Assembly (NCBI GenBank): GCA_027021085.1
Contig: JALUVB010000250.1
Location: 1-16,625, forward strand
Direction of reading: 5' to 3'
Length of the DNA: 16,625 bases
Origin: a bacterium
Lineage (GTDB): Bacteria > CAIJMQ01 > JAADFP01
The notes beneath the pieces are model-generated. The model ran no database searches and was not told the DNA's origin. It saw only the letters and a list, made by a program, of their open reading frames with translations. Below are positions 6,630 to 14,265 of this stretch, piece after piece; position 1 is the first letter of the stretch; each line of letters begins with the position of its first letter. A program made the position numbers and the translations under genes.

Positions 6630-7511
6630 CTATGTTAGCTTCCCTGTTCCCCCGGGGGATTTTTCCATACTGTTGAAAGTAAGCTGGATGCCTTTTTCAG
6701 CACTGTAACGCGGTGTCCAGGAAAGGAGGATTCTTGCTTTGGAGGGAGAGAGTGTAACCTGCGGGAAGGGAGGAGGGAGGTGGGAAAATTTTATGCGGTT
6801 TTCCTCTTTGTGGGCGAGAGAAAGAATTTTTCTGGCTATTGTTTTAAGGGGGGTTGCCCTACCGCTGGCTATGTTGATTGTTTCTTGCCTTAATTTATCT
6901 CTATCTTCTATGACTCTTTCCAGGGCGCGCAGAAAATCCTGCACATAGAGGAGGTCAAATATTCCTTCCCCCTTTTCCCACAGGGTGATCTCTTTATCCT
7001 CCAGGACATTTCTGATGGAACGGGATATCCACCCTTCTACCCCGGGGCCGTACATTTCCCCTGTGCGCAGGATGATAGGCGAGAAGTGTGTTTTGTAAGA
7101 ATAGAATTTCAATTTGTCCTCTATAATCAGCTCTTTCCACCCTCTTTCCTCTGCGGGAGATGCCAGGCTGTCTTCCTGGACAGGAAGAATGCGGGGTGTA
7201 CCGTATACGTGGTAGGAATTAACCAGAATTATAAATTTACCGGTTAAGTAAGGGGAGGCGAGCAGGTCTTCCACCGCTTCACATTGGGTATAAGGATATA
7301 CGAGGATAACCAGGTCAGTATTCCTGGTCAGGTTATGTGATGCCTCCTGGGTTAGTTCATCTGTTTCCCAGACAAAGAAATCCTTTCCCCACCCGTTTTG
7401 CTTCTGCCCCTTTTTTTGGGGAATTAGAATAACGGGAAAATCCCCTCTCTCCTGCAGGTATTCTGCGGAAATTTTTACTAAATTAAGTTCGCCACAGAGA
7501 AGGATTTTCAT
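6630..7511 (-). CDS. Degenerate NAD-dependent epimerase/dehydratase-like (SDR-fold) protein
   Basis: The 293 residues follow the extended short-chain dehydrogenase (sugar epimerase) plan. They show a Rossmann-like start (KILLCGELNLV), a strand DLVILVYP, NSYHVYGTPR in place of SSxxVYG, ILRTGEMYGPG, FDLLYVQDFLRALERVIE, INIASG and a final WTPRYSAEKGIQ. The key motifs are gone, however. The N-terminal GxxGxxG is replaced by GELNLVK, and the YxxxK pair aligns with Arg123 and Glu127 in ERGWKELIIE. It may bind a nucleotide sugar without catalysing, or act as a scaffold. Its ATG overlaps the stop of the 58-aa membrane gene (ATGA), so it is probably translated by coupling. rfaE2 follows after 90 bp, which hints at an envelope-sugar role. 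Confidence 0.8.
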   Translation of the reverse strand: MKILLCGELNLVKISAEYLQERGDFPVILIPQKKGQKQNGWGKDFFVWETDELTQEASHNLTRNTDLVILVYPYTQCEAVEDLLASPYLTGKFIILVNSYHVYGTPRILPVQEDSLASPAEERGWKELIIEDKLKFYSYKTHFSPIILRTGEMYGPGVEGWISRSIRNVLEDKEITLWEKGEGIFDLLYVQDFLRALERVIEDRDKLRQETINIASGRATPLKTIARKILSLAHKEENRIKFSHLPPPFPQVTLSPSKARILLSWTPRYSAEKGIQLTFNSMEKSPGGTGKLT

Positions 7512-7684
7512 TTCTTTTTAGTCTTGAAGTGGCTTAAGCCCAGCCTTAAGAATTCAGAAGCATCTTTTGCTATATGGTCAAGCTTGCGCGAAATTTTATT
7601 CATACGAACTTCTAATATCAGTATAAGCACCAGTATCAGAAACACTATCGCACTGGTCATGAAAACTAAATACGGTTCTGCCAT
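7508..7684 (-). CDS. Small membrane protein, 58 aa
   Basis: A short open frame not resembling any family I know. It encodes MAEPYLVFMT, then a hydrophobic segment of about 17 residues (roughly 9-25: SAIVFLILVLILILE), then a basic amphipathic tail (VRMNKISRKLDHIAKDASEF...SHFKTKKK). That is one membrane span with a positively charged cytoplasmic tail. Support for a real gene: a near-perfect ribosome site GGAGGTGA 5 nt before ATG 7684, a stop that overlaps the SDR-like gene start by 4 nt, and no other explanation for the 180-bp gap. It is divergent from the zinc-ribbon gene with 30 bp between start codons, so its promoter must lie inside that gene. Confidence 0.85.
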   Translation of the reverse strand: MAEPYLVFMTSAIVFLILVLILILEVRMNKISRKLDHIAKDASEFLRLGLSHFKTKKK

Positions 7685-7697
7685 TTCTTCACCTCCG

Positions 7698-7706
7698 TGA
7701 TATAAT
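7698..7706 (+). promoter_or_regulatory. Extended -10 promoter of zinc-ribbon gene
   Basis: TGA-TATAAT is an extended consensus -10 ending 8 nt before ATG 7715. It sits within the 30-bp gap between divergent genes, and its -35 region would fall in the first codons of the minus-strand 58-aa gene. The transcript would be leaderless or nearly so. Confidence 0.55.
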
Positions 7707-7714
7707 TTAATTAA

Positions 7715-7957
7715 ATGGTTAAATTAAACTTCTCTCTCCTTATTCTTATCTATCTTTTCCCCTGGCTGGTTATCCTCGGATACTTCTGGGTAAGGAATGA
7801 ATCCCGCAAGAAGATGCGTTTCCTTCCGCCTTCCCCGTCTCTCACTACACGCTGCCCCATCTGCACCCATGTTTACCTCTCTTCTCCCCAGGGGGAGTAT
7901 TCCCATTGCCCCCGTTGCGGCAGTCTCAACCTAAAAGGTCCTTCCGCAGAAGATTGA
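7715..7957 (+). CDS. Membrane-anchored zinc-ribbon protein
   Basis: Eighty residues. A hydrophobic N-terminus (about 6-25, FSLLILIYLFPWLVILGYFW) acts as a membrane anchor. A basic linker follows (RNESRKKMRF), then a four-cysteine zinc ribbon, CPIC (47-50) and CPRC (65-68), within RCPICTHVYL and HCPRCGSLN. The ribbon probably faces the cytoplasm, judging from the positive residues after the anchor. No function can be assigned; such ribbons bind metal and often mediate protein or nucleic-acid contact. There is no ribosome site before ATG 7715. The last 32 nt overlap the 3' end of the convergent foldase gene, so the two mRNAs are complementary there. Confidence 0.8.
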   Translation: MVKLNFSLLILIYLFPWLVILGYFWVRNESRKKMRFLPPSPSLTTRCPICTHVYLSSPQGEYSHCPRCGSLNLKGPSAED

Positions 7958-9461
7958 TATCTGCTTCCTTCTTCTTTTCTTCCAGCCATTGAGAAAAGAA
8001 TTGTTCCTTTTTCTCGCTTTCCAGCGCTTGCTTGATTCTTTTGCGCATCTCAGGAGTTAAATCCTTTAAGTCCGGTTCTTCCTTTTTTAGTACCTGTACC
8101 AGGATTGCCTTGTTTCCTATTACGTATACCCGGCTTACTCCGTTCTCCTGCAGATCTTTCTTTATCTGGGGGATGTAACCCACTCCCGGAATAAACCCGG
8201 AGAGCAGCATGGGCCCCTTGCTTTCTTTCTTGAATTTATACTTTTTCTCCAGGGAGGATATGTCTTTTCCCTCTAAAATTCCTGCCCGCACTTTCTCAAG
8301 CAGTGCCTTTGCTCGCTCTATTTTTTGCTCCTCCATCCAGGACTTCTTTACTTTTTCCTTAATTTCATTCCAGGGAGGTAAATAACGGGGCCTCTCGTTA
8401 TCTATTTTCAATACTACGTAGCCGTCTTTCACCCTGAGAGGCTCGCTGGATTCTCCCCGGGGGAGAGATTGCAGCTTTAGCAGGGAAATTCCCACCTCAG
8501 AATAAACATCCTTGCCCTTTATCCAGCCGGTGGTATGTACTTTTCTCTTTCCCTGCAGCACCTTTTCCCAGTCTTTTGCCTCAATCAGGTCCAGGGAAAG
8601 GTTAAAAGCTTTGTTGTTTGCATCAATGCGCGCTTCTTCTGCCCTTATTTTTTTCTCTATTAGCGGCTTTACTTTATCCAGGGGAAGATACTCAGTATCC
8701 GAAGTTTTGAATTCATCCAGATGCTTCTGGTAATAAGCTTTAATCTCTTCTTTATCTATTTTTACCTGTGGGTAGAATTCCTTGTCTTTCACCTTTATCC
8801 AGGTGATCTTGTAAAAGGGGCCTATTCTGAATTTATCCTTGTTCTTTTCCATGTATGCTTTTAACTCGTCCTCTCCTATTTTGATATCTGAAGGCAGCGG
8901 TCCGGGCTTTTTTGTAAGGATGAGGAGAGTGTACCTGGTATTTTCTTCCCTGTATCTCGCTTCCACTTCCTTGTCAGAGACCTTTATCCGTGAGGTAACC
9001 AGGGCCTTCATTTTGTTTATCAGTATATTTTCCTTGGCTGTATTTTCTAAGAATTGAAGTTGCTCATCGGTAAGATTATTCAAATATTCGGGACGGAAAT
9101 TACCCTTTTTGTCTTTAAAGTAGGGCAGTGCCTGGAAGAACCGCAACAAATCCTCTTTGCTCACTTTTAAGCGGTATTTCTTTGCTTCTTCTAGGAGTAT
9201 TGCCTTTTCCACCAGCCTCTGGTAGGCAAGGTTCTTTATCTTAGCGGGGTCTTTGATGAAAGGAAATGTCTCGGAAAGCTGGTTTACTTCCTGGTAAAAA
9301 TCCTTCACGTAGATGGGAGTCCCGTTTACTTTGGCCAGGATGTAGGGTGAGGGAGCCTGAGAACGTGAGTAGCCGTAAAAGAATATGAAGGCAGGGACGG
9401 TGCCAATTATGGTTATCCAGAGAATAACCCGCAATTTTTTTCGGAAAAATTTTAAAAGCAT
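7926..9461 (-). CDS. Membrane-anchored SurA/PpiD-like foldase
   Basis: A predicted periplasmic chaperone for envelope proteins. Of 511 residues, 1-10 are basic, about 11-30 are a single membrane anchor, and the rest should be periplasmic. A SurA_N-type domain begins at about 43 (AKVNGTPIYVKDFYQEVNQL) and continues through RLVEKAILLEEAKKYRLKVSKEDLL. Around 300-370 is PPIase-like sequence (VHTTGWIKGKD, LPRGESSEPLRVKDGYVVLKIDNERP) followed by LPPWNEIKEKVKKSW, as in PpiD. The parvulin domain looks incomplete, so isomerase activity is uncertain. ATG 9461 has a GAGAGGAAG ribosome site. It lies 15 nt after hslU, in one operon with the HslUV protease, pairing folding with proteolysis. Confidence 0.85.
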   Translation of the reverse strand: MLLKFFRKKLRVILWITIIGTVPAFIFFYGYSRSQAPSPYILAKVNGTPIYVKDFYQEVNQLSETFPFIKDPAKIKNLAYQRLVEKAILLEEAKKYRLKVSKEDLLRFFQALPYFKDKKGNFRPEYLNNLTDEQLQFLENTAKENILINKMKALVTSRIKVSDKEVEARYREENTRYTLLILTKKPGPLPSDIKIGEDELKAYMEKNKDKFRIGPFYKITWIKVKDKEFYPQVKIDKEEIKAYYQKHLDEFKTSDTEYLPLDKVKPLIEKKIRAEEARIDANNKAFNLSLDLIEAKDWEKVLQGKRKVHTTGWIKGKDVYSEVGISLLKLQSLPRGESSEPLRVKDGYVVLKIDNERPRYLPPWNEIKEKVKKSWMEEQKIERAKALLEKVRAGILEGKDISSLEKKYKFKKESKGPMLLSGFIPGVGYIPQIKKDLQENGVSRVYVIGNKAILVQVLKKEEPDLKDLTPEMRKRIKQALESEKKEQFFSQWLEEKKKEADINLLRKDLLG

Positions 9462-9476
9462 AGTCTACTTCCTCTC

Positions 9477-10820
9477 TTAAAGAATATAACGGGACAAATC
9501 AACATCTTCTGCCAGGCGGGAGAGTTTCTTCCTCACGTACGCCCGGTTGACTACTATCTTTTCTCCCTTTCTTTCCGGTGCAGTAAAGGAGATATCTTCC
9601 AGGACTTTCTCCATGATGGTATGCAGCCTTCTTGCCCCTATATTCTCTGTTTTCTCATTTACTCTTTCTGATATGGTGGCAATTTCATCCACCGCGGAAG
9701 GAAGCAACTTCAAAGTTACTCCTTCAGTAGCCAGGAGGGCCGTGTACTGCTTGACCAGGGAATTTTCTGGTTCCAGCAGTATCCTCTTAAAATCATCCTT
9801 TGTAAGAGATTTTAGTTCTACCCTTATAGGGAATCTTCCCTGCAGTTCAGGTATAAGGTCGGAGGGACGGGCGACATGGAATGCTCCGGCCGCGATAAAC
9901 AGGATATGGTCTGTTCTCACCATCCCATACTTGGTGGGGACAGAGGTCCCTTCAATAATAGGCAGCAGGTCTCTCTGCACGCCTTCCCGGGAGACATCCG
10001 GCCCGCTACCCTTTTCCCGGCCGGCAATTTTATCTAATTCGTCCAGAAATACAATCCCTAAATTCTCTACCCGGTAAAGAGCTTCCCGGGTTATTTCCTC
10101 CATATCCAGCAGCTTGCCGGTTTCCTCCTGTATAATTATTTTGCGTGCCTCTTTGACCGTTGCCTTTCTCTTTTTTCTTTTCCCCGGCATCATTTTGCCA
10201 AATAATTCCTGAAAGTGCAGTCCCATCTCTTCCACCCCAGAAGAAGAAAATATCTCCACCATGGGCATAATAGGAGATTCTACCTCCAGTTCTACAGTTC
10301 TGTCCTCCAGTTTTCCTTGCTCCAGCATTTTCCTGAATTTATTACGTGTATTCAATGTTTCTTCATCTGTTCTATTGCCCGGTACGAGTAGTTGCAACAG
10401 TTTTTCCTCGGCAAGTGCCCGGGCTCTCTCCTGGATAAGCCGGGTTTTTTCTTCTTTTACCATGCTTACCGAGACATCGGTCAGGTCTCTTATTATTGAC
10501 TCTACGTCTCTTCCTACGTATCCCACTTCCGTGTACTTGGTAGCTTCCACCTTGATAAAGGGTGCCTTGGCCAGGCGGGCCAGCCTGCGGGCAATCTCGG
10601 TTTTCCCCACGCCGGTAGGCCCGATCATGATAATATTTTTGGGAGCTACTTCGTCCCGCAGGGCCGCAGGAAGATTCTGCCTTCGCCAGCGGTTGCGCAG
10701 AGCAATAGCCACGCACTTCTTGGCCTCTTCCTGGCCTATGATGTATCTGTCCAGTTCCCGTACTACTTCACGCGGGGTGAGATTGTAAGCAATCAGCTTT
10801 TCGCTATCTTCTTCTTTCAT
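9477..10820 (-). CDS. hslU: HslU, ATPase subunit of HslUV protease
   Basis: AAA+ unfoldase that feeds proteins into the HslV peptidase chamber in the cytoplasm. With ATG 10820 it is 447 residues, as usual for the family. Features in order are [13 protein letters not shown], Walker A GPTGVGKT (67-74), the pore loop GYVGRD (100-105), the intermediate I domain (about 110-240), Walker B IVFLDEL (256-262), sensor-2 GARR (395-398), and the C-terminal DLSRYIL tail that inserts into HslV. The start overlaps the hslV stop (ATGA); longer upstream starts would run into hslV. The I domain carries a basic patch, [11 protein letters not shown]. Confidence 0.98.
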   Translation of the reverse strand: MKEEDSEKLIAYNLTPREVVRELDRYIIGQEEAKKCVAIALRNRWRRQNLPAALRDEVAPKNIIMIGPTGVGKTEIARRLARLAKAPFIKVEATKYTEVGYVGRDVESIIRDLTDVSVSMVKEEKTRLIQERARALAEEKLLQLLVPGNRTDEETLNTRNKFRKMLEQGKLEDRTVELEVESPIMPMVEIFSSSGVEEMGLHFQELFGKMMPGKRKKRKATVKEARKIIIQEETGKLLDMEEITREALYRVENLGIVFLDELDKIAGREKGSGPDVSREGVQRDLLPIIEGTSVPTKYGMVRTDHILFIAAGAFHVARPSDLIPELQGRFPIRVELKSLTKDDFKRILLEPENSLVKQYTALLATEGVTLKLLPSAVDEIATISERVNEKTENIGARRLHTIMEKVLEDISFTAPERKGEKIVVNRAYVRKKLSRLAEDVDLSRYIL

Positions 10821-11353
10821 AGTTCTTCTATGGTCATATTGTGGTTGGTGAAAACGCATATTTCTGCCGCAATGCGCAGGCTTTCCTCCACTACTTCTCT
10901 TATGCTGAGAGAGGAGTGTCTTATAAGGGCACGAGACGCTGATACAGCAAAATTACCTCCCGAGCCTATCCCTATAATTCCGTCATCCGGCTCGATAACG
11001 TCTCCGCTGCCCGAGAGGAGGAAAGAGTGTTCTTTATCCGCCACTATCAAAAGTGCCTCCAGCCTTCTTAAGGCTCTATCTGTTCTCCAGTCCCTGGCCA
11101 CTTCAATAGCTGCCCTGGTCAGGTTTCCGTGGAAGCTCTCCAGTTTCCCCTCGAATTTCTCCAGCAGGGTGAGAGCGTCTGCCGTGGAACCGGAAAATCC
11201 TGCCAAAACTTTACCTTCGTATATTTTCCTTACCTTTTTTGCCTTGCCCTTTACTACACTTTCCCCCAGGGAAACCTGCCCGTCTCCTCCCATCACTGTT
11301 TTTCCCTTCCTCTGCACGGAAAGTATAGTGGTTCTATGCCATTCTATCTTCAT
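10817..11353 (-). CDS. hslV: HslV, peptidase subunit of HslUV protease
   Basis: Proteasome-like threonine peptidase that forms two hexameric rings capped by HslU. It has 178 residues. The catalytic Thr is residue 8 (MKIEWHR then TTILSV), so a 7-residue propeptide must be removed; E. coli HslV loses only Met. Other catalytic residues fit: Lys40 (mature Lys33) and Ser131 (mature Ser124) in [15 protein letters not shown] and the [12 protein letters not shown] helix are typical. It is first in the operon hslV-hslU-foldase. ATG 11353 has no Shine-Dalgarno, with a -10 box 6-9 nt upstream, and it is divergent from the phosphomutase gene. Confidence 0.98.
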   Translation of the reverse strand: MKIEWHRTTILSVQRKGKTVMGGDGQVSLGESVVKGKAKKVRKIYEGKVLAGFSGSTADALTLLEKFEGKLESFHGNLTRAAIEVARDWRTDRALRRLEALLIVADKEHSFLLSGSGDVIEPDDGIIGIGSGGNFAVSASRALIRHSSLSIREVVEESLRIAAEICVFTNHNMTIEEL

Positions 11354-11362
11354 GTTTATACT

Positions 11363-11371
11363 ATATTATCA
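11363..11371 (-). promoter_or_regulatory. Candidate promoter of hslV operon
   Basis: The minus strand reads TGA-TAATAT, an extended -10 ending 9 nt before the hslV ATG. An overlapping alternative, TATAGT (11365-11360), ends 6 nt before it. Both predict a leaderless mRNA. No heat-shock-type operator such as CIRCE was seen. Confidence 0.4.
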
Positions 11372-11378
11372 TAAAAGT

Positions 11379-11387
11379 TGGTATAAT
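11379..11387 (+). promoter_or_regulatory. Extended -10 promoter of phosphomutase-lysS-lol cluster
   Basis: TGG-TATAAT is a consensus extended -10. The -35 is weak. Transcription would start near 11394 and give a leader of about 70 nt containing a GGCAG/CTGCC hairpin (11411-11427), then the GGGAGGGAG ribosome site. It faces away from the hslV -10, only 7 bp distant. Confidence 0.55.
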
Positions 11388-11465
11388 ATGCACTGAGTTA
11401 CAGGTTGTACGGCAGGTTATTTCTGCCTAATATCATTGACTTTAACTGTCAGGGAGGGAGTGATA

Positions 11466-12833
11466 ATGAAAGTCAGCAAAGAAATTTTCCGGCAGTACGA
11501 TATAAGGGGCATTGCAGGGCAGGATGTGACAGAAGAAACTGCCTATCTCATAGGTAAGGCATTTGGCACCTATATCCAGGATAAAGCAGGTAAAAAGGTG
11601 GCAGTGGGCAGAGATGTACGCCTAACCTCTGTATCTTTCAGGAACAGCCTGGTAGAAGGATTGATTTCTACTGGCTGCGAGGTAACTGATGTAGGCGTTG
11701 TTCCTACCCCGGTCTTATATTTTTCCATTCACCATTTTAATAGTGATGGCGGGGTAATGGTAACAGCCAGCCATAATCCCAAGGAATATAACGGATTCAA
11801 GATATGTGTGGGATTGTTTTCCATCTACGGAGAAGAGATTCAGAAAATCTATCGCATGATAGAAGAAGGAAGTTTTCAGGAAGGGAAAGGAAGCGTTGCA
11901 GAAGCTGATCCTCGTGCAGCATATATCGAAGAGGTAACCAGCAAGGTGAATGTGGATAAAAATTTAAAGATAGCGGCAGATTTTGGTAATGGAACAGCAG
12001 GAGAGGTAGCTACCTCTCTTTTCCGGAAGCTCGGCGTGGAGTTGCTTCCGCTTTATACAGAGCCGGACGGAAGATTTCCCAACCATTTACCTGACCCCAC
12101 CATCCCCGAATACATGAAAGACCTCAGTGAGCTGGTAAAGAAAGAAAAGGCACTCCTGGGTATCGGCTTTGACGGAGACGGCGACAGGATAGGGGTGGTG
12201 GATGAAAAAGGGGAGATAATCTGGGGAGACAAGTTACTGGGAATCTTTTCCAGGAAAGTGCTCAAGAACCTGCCGGGAGCAACCATTATCATGGATGTGA
12301 AATGTTCCCAGGGAGTGGCCGAATATATAGAGAAGTTAGGAGGAAAGCCGCTTATCTGGAAGACAGGACATTCCCTGATTAAGGAGAAAATGCGGGAAAC
12401 CGGTGCTCCTCTGGCGGGAGAAATGAGCGGGCACATGTTTTTCAAGGATAATTACCTGGGTTACGATGATGCTATTTTCGCTGCAGCTCGCCTGCTGGAG
12501 ATAATTTCCGAGGAGCATAAACCTTTCTCAGAGCTTATAAACGAGATTCCTGCTTACTACTCTACCCCTGAAATCAGGGTTGATTGCCCGGAGAAGGAAA
12601 AATTCAGGATAGTGGAAGATGTAAAAAGCTACTTCAGCCAGAAATTTCCCGTCATTGATGTTGACGGTATACGATTCATCACTCCTAAGGGATGGGGGCT
12701 TATAAGGGCTTCCAATACACAACCAATCTTAGTGCTTAGGTTTGAGGCAAAGGGAAAAGAGGAACTGGAAGAACTAAAACAGCAGGTTAAGGAAAGGTTC
12801 AAGAAGTACCCGTTTTTGCCTTTGGACTGGTGA
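11466..12833 (+). CDS. Phosphomannomutase/phosphoglucomutase
   Basis: Interconverts hexose 1- and 6-phosphates, supplying GDP-mannose or UDP-glucose routes for LPS and other glycans. It has 455 residues and belongs to the alpha-D-phosphohexomutase (ManB/AlgC) family. The phosphoserine loop is TASHNP with Ser102, the metal site is DGDGDR (236-241), the sugar-specificity loop is GEMSGH (318-323), and the phosphate-binding loop is RASNTQP (414-420). The N-terminus FRQYDIRG is typical. GEMSGH points to dual mannose/glucose use rather than glucosamine. ATG 11466 has a GGAGG site 8 nt upstream; a TTG at 11436 would bypass it. lysS begins 4 nt after the stop. Confidence 0.95.
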   Translation: MKVSKEIFRQYDIRGIAGQDVTEETAYLIGKAFGTYIQDKAGKKVAVGRDVRLTSVSFRNSLVEGLISTGCEVTDVGVVPTPVLYFSIHHFNSDGGVMVTASHNPKEYNGFKICVGLFSIYGEEIQKIYRMIEEGSFQEGKGSVAEADPRAAYIEEVTSKVNVDKNLKIAADFGNGTAGEVATSLFRKLGVELLPLYTEPDGRFPNHLPDPTIPEYMKDLSELVKKEKALLGIGFDGDGDRIGVVDEKGEIIWGDKLLGIFSRKVLKNLPGATIIMDVKCSQGVAEYIEKLGGKPLIWKTGHSLIKEKMRETGAPLAGEMSGHMFFKDNYLGYDDAIFAAARLLEIISEEHKPFSELINEIPAYYSTPEIRVDCPEKEKFRIVEDVKSYFSQKFPVIDVDGIRFITPKGWGLIRASNTQPILVLRFEAKGKEELEELKQQVKERFKKYPFLPLDW

Positions 12834-12837
12834 AATT

Positions 12838-14265
12838 ATGAGTGAAGATTACCATCAGATTAGAAAAGAAAAACTCAAAAAATGGAGAGAAGCCGGTATC
12901 TCTCCCTACGGTGCACGCTTTCTCCCGCTTAATTCGCTGCGGGAAATAAAGGATAATTTTCCTGCCTGGGAAGGGAAAGAAGCCAGGGTGGCGGGAAGGA
13001 TAATGAGCATTCGTGAGCATGGTAAGTCTGCCTTTATGGATATCCAGCAGGAAAGCATAAGGCTACAGATTTACCTGCGCAAGGATATTGTGGGCGAGGA
13101 TAACTTTGCCCGTTTAGGCTGGCTGGATCTGGGAGATGTTATCGGGGCAGAAGGGGAGATTTTTAAGACAAGGAGCGGTGAAGTTACCCTGATGGTTAAG
13201 TCTTTCAGCCTACTTTCCAAGTGCCTGCATCCTTTACCGCAGAAGTGGTATGGATTAAAAGATGTGGAAAAAAGGTACCGCCAGCGCTATCTGGATTTCC
13301 TGGTAAACCCGGAGGTAAGAAATATTTTCCTCACCAGGAGCAAAATAATCTCTTTGCTCAGGAGGTATCTGGAAGAAAAAGGTTTTACGGAAGTGGAGAC
13401 TCCCATGATGCATATCCTGCCGGGAGGAGCACTGGCTGAACCCTTTGTAACCCACCACAATGCTCTGGACATAGATCTTTATTTAAGAATTGCACCCGAG
13501 TTATATTTGAAAAGGCTCATCGTGGGAGGATGGGAGAAGATATACGAGATAAACCGCTCTTTTCGCAACGAGGGGGTTTCCCCCCGCCATAACCCGGAAT
13601 TTACCATGCTGGAGCTTTACTGGGCATATGCGGATTACCAGGACTTGATGCAATTTACCCAGGAAGCTCTGAGCAAGATAATCTATGAAGTATGCAAAAG
13701 TTATGTGATTGAGTACCAGGGAGAGAGCCTGGATGTTTCGCCTCCCTGGGAAAGGATTTCCTTCACGCATGCCTTTAAAGAGATAGCGAATTTGGATTGG
13801 AGAGATGAGAAAGAGGTGGGGAAAAAAGCCTCAGAATGGGGCATAGGGGGAGACACCCCTGGCAAAAACCTGGATGCTATATTCAAGAAAAAGATACTTC
13901 CTCATATTATTCAACCCACCTTTATTTATGATTACCCCCGCATTCTCTCTCCCCTGGCAAAAGGCAAAGAAGAAGACCTCACCGAAAGATTTCAACCTAT
14001 AATCTGTGGTCTGGAATTGGGTAATGCTTATTCAGAACTGAACGACCCCCGGGAACAAAGAGAAAGATTTATTCATCAGAGGAAAGAAAAAGAGTCCGGA
14101 GATAGGGAAGCCCATCCCATGGATGAAGATTTTGTGCAGGCCCTGGAATATGGTATGCCTCCCGTGGCAGGCCTGGGCATAGGGATTGACCGGCTGGTAA
14201 TGCTGGCCACAAATTCCTCAAGTATAAGAGAGGTGATACTGTTTCCTCTTCTACGTCCTGAATGA
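12838..14265 (+). CDS. lysS: Lysyl-tRNA synthetase, class II
   Basis: Charges tRNA-Lys. It has 475 residues, near the usual 490-500. An N-terminal OB-fold anticodon-binding domain covers about 45-125 (ARVAGRIMSIREHGKSAFMDIQ). The class II core has motif 1 GFTEVETP (182-189), motif 2 FRNEGVSPRHNPEFTMLE (242-259), and motif 3 near the C-terminus (GLGIGIDRLVML). The lysine site resembles other bacterial LysRS (PFVTHHNALD, IAPELYLKRLIVGG). ATG 12838 is preceded by GGTGA. Its stop overlaps the next start (ATGA), tying it to the Lol genes; a lysS-lolC-lolD order occurs in several didermic groups. Confidence 0.98.
   Translation: MSEDYHQIRKEKLKKWREAGISPYGARFLPLNSLREIKDNFPAWEGKEARVAGRIMSIREHGKSAFMDIQQESIRLQIYLRKDIVGEDNFARLGWLDLGDVIGAEGEIFKTRSGEVTLMVKSFSLLSKCLHPLPQKWYGLKDVEKRYRQRYLDFLVNPEVRNIFLTRSKIISLLRRYLEEKGFTEVETPMMHILPGGALAEPFVTHHNALDIDLYLRIAPELYLKRLIVGGWEKIYEINRSFRNEGVSPRHNPEFTMLELYWAYADYQDLMQFTQEALSKIIYEVCKSYVIEYQGESLDVSPPWERISFTHAFKEIANLDWRDEKEVGKKASEWGIGGDTPGKNLDAIFKKKILPHIIQPTFIYDYPRILSPLAKGKEEDLTERFQPIICGLELGNAYSELNDPREQRERFIHQRKEKESGDREAHPMDEDFVQALEYGMPPVAGLGIGIDRLVMLATNSSSIREVILFPLLRPE

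Noticed and set aside
10830-11396. 188-aa open frame on the plus strand
   Set aside because: Shadow of hslV on the other strand; Ser/Ala/Pro-rich with no domain.
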